The translations under genes and the position numbers were made by a program. Shown here piece by piece: positions 6,333-7,988 of a DNA stretch of 7,988 nucleotides. Where the stretch lies: NCBI GenBank assembly GCA_051646285.1, contig JBOFCU010000200.1, forward strand, positions 1 to 7,988, read 5' to 3'. The number at the start of each line of letters is the position of its first letter. Positions within the stretch are counted from its first letter, which is position 1. Source of the stretch: Terrirubrum sp051646285. GTDB lineage: Bacteria > Pseudomonadota > Alphaproteobacteria > Rhizobiales > Beijerinckiaceae. The notes under the pieces were generated by a model that did no database searches, was not told the DNA's origin, and saw only the letters and a list, made by a program, of their open reading frames with translations.

Positions 6333-7277
6333 GTGTGTTTTGGCATTGTGGAGCGTGTGAAACCGCTGCGCTACACATCCCCGCCCGCCACGCCGCCAGT
6401 TCCTGTGCACCGTGAAGAACGCCCGCTGCTCGGCATTGGTCTGAATGCCCTGTCTTTTGTGGCGATTGCGTGTGCGGATACGCTGTCGAAACTCGCAGTT
6501 GCGGTTATGCCTGCGCCGCAGATCATTCTCATCCGCGCCATCATGATCCTTGCACTGTTGACGCCGATGTTCTGGCAGGCCACCCGCAAGAACGATCCGC
6601 CGTGGCGCACGCAGCAAGTGGGGCGCCACCTCATCCGCGCCGCGTTGCAGATCCTTGCCATGGTGGCATTTCTGATTGCGGTGCGGAATATGCCGCTGAC
6701 CACCGTGGTCTCCATCCAGTTTATTTCGCCATTGCTGGTGGCCATTTTTGCCGCCCTGCTGTTGAAGGAAAAAATGTCCTGGGCGCAGATCGGGCCCATT
6801 CTCCTGGGGTTTGCCGGCTGCATGATTATTTTGCAGCCCGGCACGGAAGGGTTTTCCTATTTTTCGATCATCGCCATCATTTGTGCCGTCTCATGGTCAC
6901 TCGTGCTGGTGTTGTTGCGCGGCCTGACCGCAACGGATTCAGCCTCGACAATTTTATTCTGGCAAAATGCAATGCAGGTCGTTGCCATGATTTTCGTAGC
7001 CCCATTTTTCTGGGTCGCCGTGACAGGGGATATGCTGTGGATTTTGCTGGGGCTTGCGCTCATGCAATCGCTTGGCCAGTGGCTGTCCACAAAGGCCATG
7101 AGCTTTGCCCGCGCGGCGGTTATCGCTCCGCTGCACTACACGCAACTGATCTGGATTACGCTGTTGGGCTGGCTCGTGTTCAACGAATGGCCAGGACCGC
7201 ATGTGTGGATTGGTGCTGCCATTATTATTCTCAGCGGCTTGTGGCTGATGCGCGCGCAAAGCGGCACCATTCGCTGA
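6333..7277 (+). CDS. DMT-superfamily (EamA) membrane transporter
   Basis: This is a ten-helix inner-membrane carrier of the drug/metabolite transporter superfamily. Members export or import amino acids, nucleotide-related compounds, S-adenosylmethionine or other metabolites. Hydrophobic segments fall near residues 31-50, 61-80, 97-117, 123-144, 150-168, 174-195, 208-229, 232-252, 260-283 and 290-306, forming two EamA repeats (about 35-167 and 177-306). Typical features are PLTTVVSIQFISPLLVAIFAALLLKE at 121-146, which closes repeat 1, and APLHYTQLIWITLLGWLVFNE at 265-285 in repeat 2. The charged, proline-rich first 30 residues would be cytosolic. The start is uncertain: GTG 6333 lacks a ribosome-binding site, and GTG 6357 has GGAG only three bases upstream. 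The substrate cannot be inferred. It follows gyrA by 54 bases with a hairpin between them, and its stop codon touches that of the convergent ankyrin gene. Confidence 0.88.
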   Translation: MCFGIVERVKPLRYTSPPATPPVPVHREERPLLGIGLNALSFVAIACADTLSKLAVAVMPAPQIILIRAIMILALLTPMFWQATRKNDPPWRTQQVGRHLIRAALQILAMVAFLIAVRNMPLTTVVSIQFISPLLVAIFAALLLKEKMSWAQIGPILLGFAGCMIILQPGTEGFSYFSIIAIICAVSWSLVLVLLRGLTATDSASTILFWQNAMQVVAMIFVAPFFWVAVTGDMLWILLGLALMQSLGQWLSTKAMSFARAAVIAPLHYTQLIWITLLGWLVFNEWPGPHVWIGAAIIILSGLWLMRAQSGTIR

Positions 7278-7985
7278 TTACCGCGCCCCCGCAGTCTTCA
7301 AAATATCCACCATCGCCGCATATCCACGCGCATGCGCCAGTGCCAGCGGTGTCTGCCCATTGCCATCAGCCAAATTGACATTGGCTCCGGCGGCAACAAG
7401 CGCCCGCAAGGTTTCAGTGTGCCGCGCGCCGCCATTGCCGAGCACGATGGATTCAATGAGAGCGGTCCATTTCAAATTGTTGACGTGATCGAGCGGCGCA
7501 CCAGCCCTGATCAATTCCTTGACGATGCCGTCATGGCCCAGATGCGCCGCAGCAATCAGCGCCGTGCCATCATAAGGGCTGGTCATGTTCTTGGCGCTGG
7601 CACCAAGCGAAAGCGCGAGCCTTAAATTCGGCACGTCATCATTCACGGAAAGAATGGTGACAATGTCATACTTCTGATGATCGAGAGCGTTCATGTCCGC
7701 GCCCGCTTTTGCCAGCGCGCGCATCGCATCAGCGTGGCCAAGAAATGCCGCCACATGCAGCGGCGTGCGGCCATTGTCGTCACGGCTTTTGATGGCCAGG
7801 CCTTTGGTCGCAAGCTCGGCAATGCGGGCGGCATGATTGGCCGCGGCCGCCTTGTGCAAGCCGCTATAGCGCGCCACCTCGCTGGCAGACGGCGCTGTCT
7901 GCGCCAACGCAATGCTGGCGAACAGTGCTGCCGCAGCAAAAGCGCATAATGCCGGAATTATAGGGCGGGACAGGGTGCGGAACAT
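7278..7985 (-). CDS. exported ankyrin-repeat protein
   Basis: The 235-residue product starts with a Sec signal peptide (RTLSR, hydrophobic run 9-27, probable cleavage after ALA at residue 28), so it should work in the periplasm. The rest is almost entirely ankyrin repeats, a protein-binding scaffold. Clear units lie near residues 71-103 (NGRTPLHVAAFLGHADAMRA...), 138-170 (DGTALIAAAHLGHDGIVKEL...), 171-207 (with a short insertion, GNGGARHTE) and 208-235 (NGQTPLALAHARGYAAMVDI). A first unit near 40-68 and a third near 104-135 are degenerate. The ATG at 7985-7983 fits the signal peptide, but only three upstream bases are visible, so the ribosome-binding site and any operon partner are outside the window. 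Periplasmic ankyrin proteins in other bacteria have been linked to oxidative-stress protection beside catalase genes. No such link can be seen here. Its TAA stop directly abuts the TGA of the transporter gene. Confidence 0.87.
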   Translation of the reverse strand: MFRTLSRPIIPALCAFAAAALFASIALAQTAPSASEVARYSGLHKAAAANHAARIAELATKGLAIKSRDDNGRTPLHVAAFLGHADAMRALAKAGADMNALDHQKYDIVTILSVNDDVPNLRLALSLGASAKNMTSPYDGTALIAAAHLGHDGIVKELIRAGAPLDHVNNLKWTALIESIVLGNGGARHTETLRALVAAGANVNLADGNGQTPLALAHARGYAAMVDILKTAGAR

Positions 7986-7988
7986 GCT

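Noticed and set aside
6470..7378. 302-codon plus-strand frame overlapping the transporter
   Set aside because: The transporter frame shows ten helices and EamA motifs. This one is Cys-, His- and Arg-rich without any pattern and crosses into the ankyrin gene.

Overview
The window looks like ordinary chromosomal DNA from an alphaproteobacterium, most likely a member of the Hyphomicrobiales (Rhizobiales). The main evidence is the gyrase A protein. It has the long, interrupted C-terminal domain and the acidic tail I associate with that group, and its active-site block reads DGDPPAAMRYTEVRL. Supporting signs are the moderately high GC content, the frequent GTG starts and an intergenic palindrome built on TCCCGGAT...ATCCGGGA, a type common between genes in these genomes. 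Genus and species cannot be read from the window.

Layout from left to right: (1) the 3' part of an M20 zinc peptidase gene related to glutamate carboxypeptidase, cut by the left edge; (2) an exported alpha/beta hydrolase of the homoserine O-acetyltransferase (MetX) superfamily; (3) a gene-free stretch of about 315 bases, the first 130 or so of which hold four nested or tandem inverted repeats; (4) a PP2C-type protein phosphatase; (5) a 124-base leader and gyrA, the largest gene here; (6) a strong hairpin after gyrA; (7) a ten-helix DMT/EamA transporter; (8) on the minus strand, an exported ankyrin-repeat protein whose stop codon directly abuts that of the transporter. The right edge lies three bases upstream of the ankyrin start codon.

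The genes do not form an obvious single pathway. The first five read in the same direction, but gaps of 54 to 315 bases, palindromes and separate ribosome-binding signals suggest mostly independent transcription units. GyrA is the housekeeping anchor and introduces negative supercoils together with GyrB, which is encoded elsewhere. The M20 peptidase and the transporter would handle small molecules, the phosphatase would act on phosphoproteins in the cytosol, and the hydrolase and ankyrin protein are predicted to work in the periplasm.

I found no CRISPR array, transposase, phage gene, tRNA or rRNA, and nothing that makes a convincing new biological system. The points most worth a second look are the palindrome mosaic at 2261-2391, the exported MetX-like enzyme, the glutamine at the quinolone-contact position of GyrA, and the zero-gap convergent gene pair.
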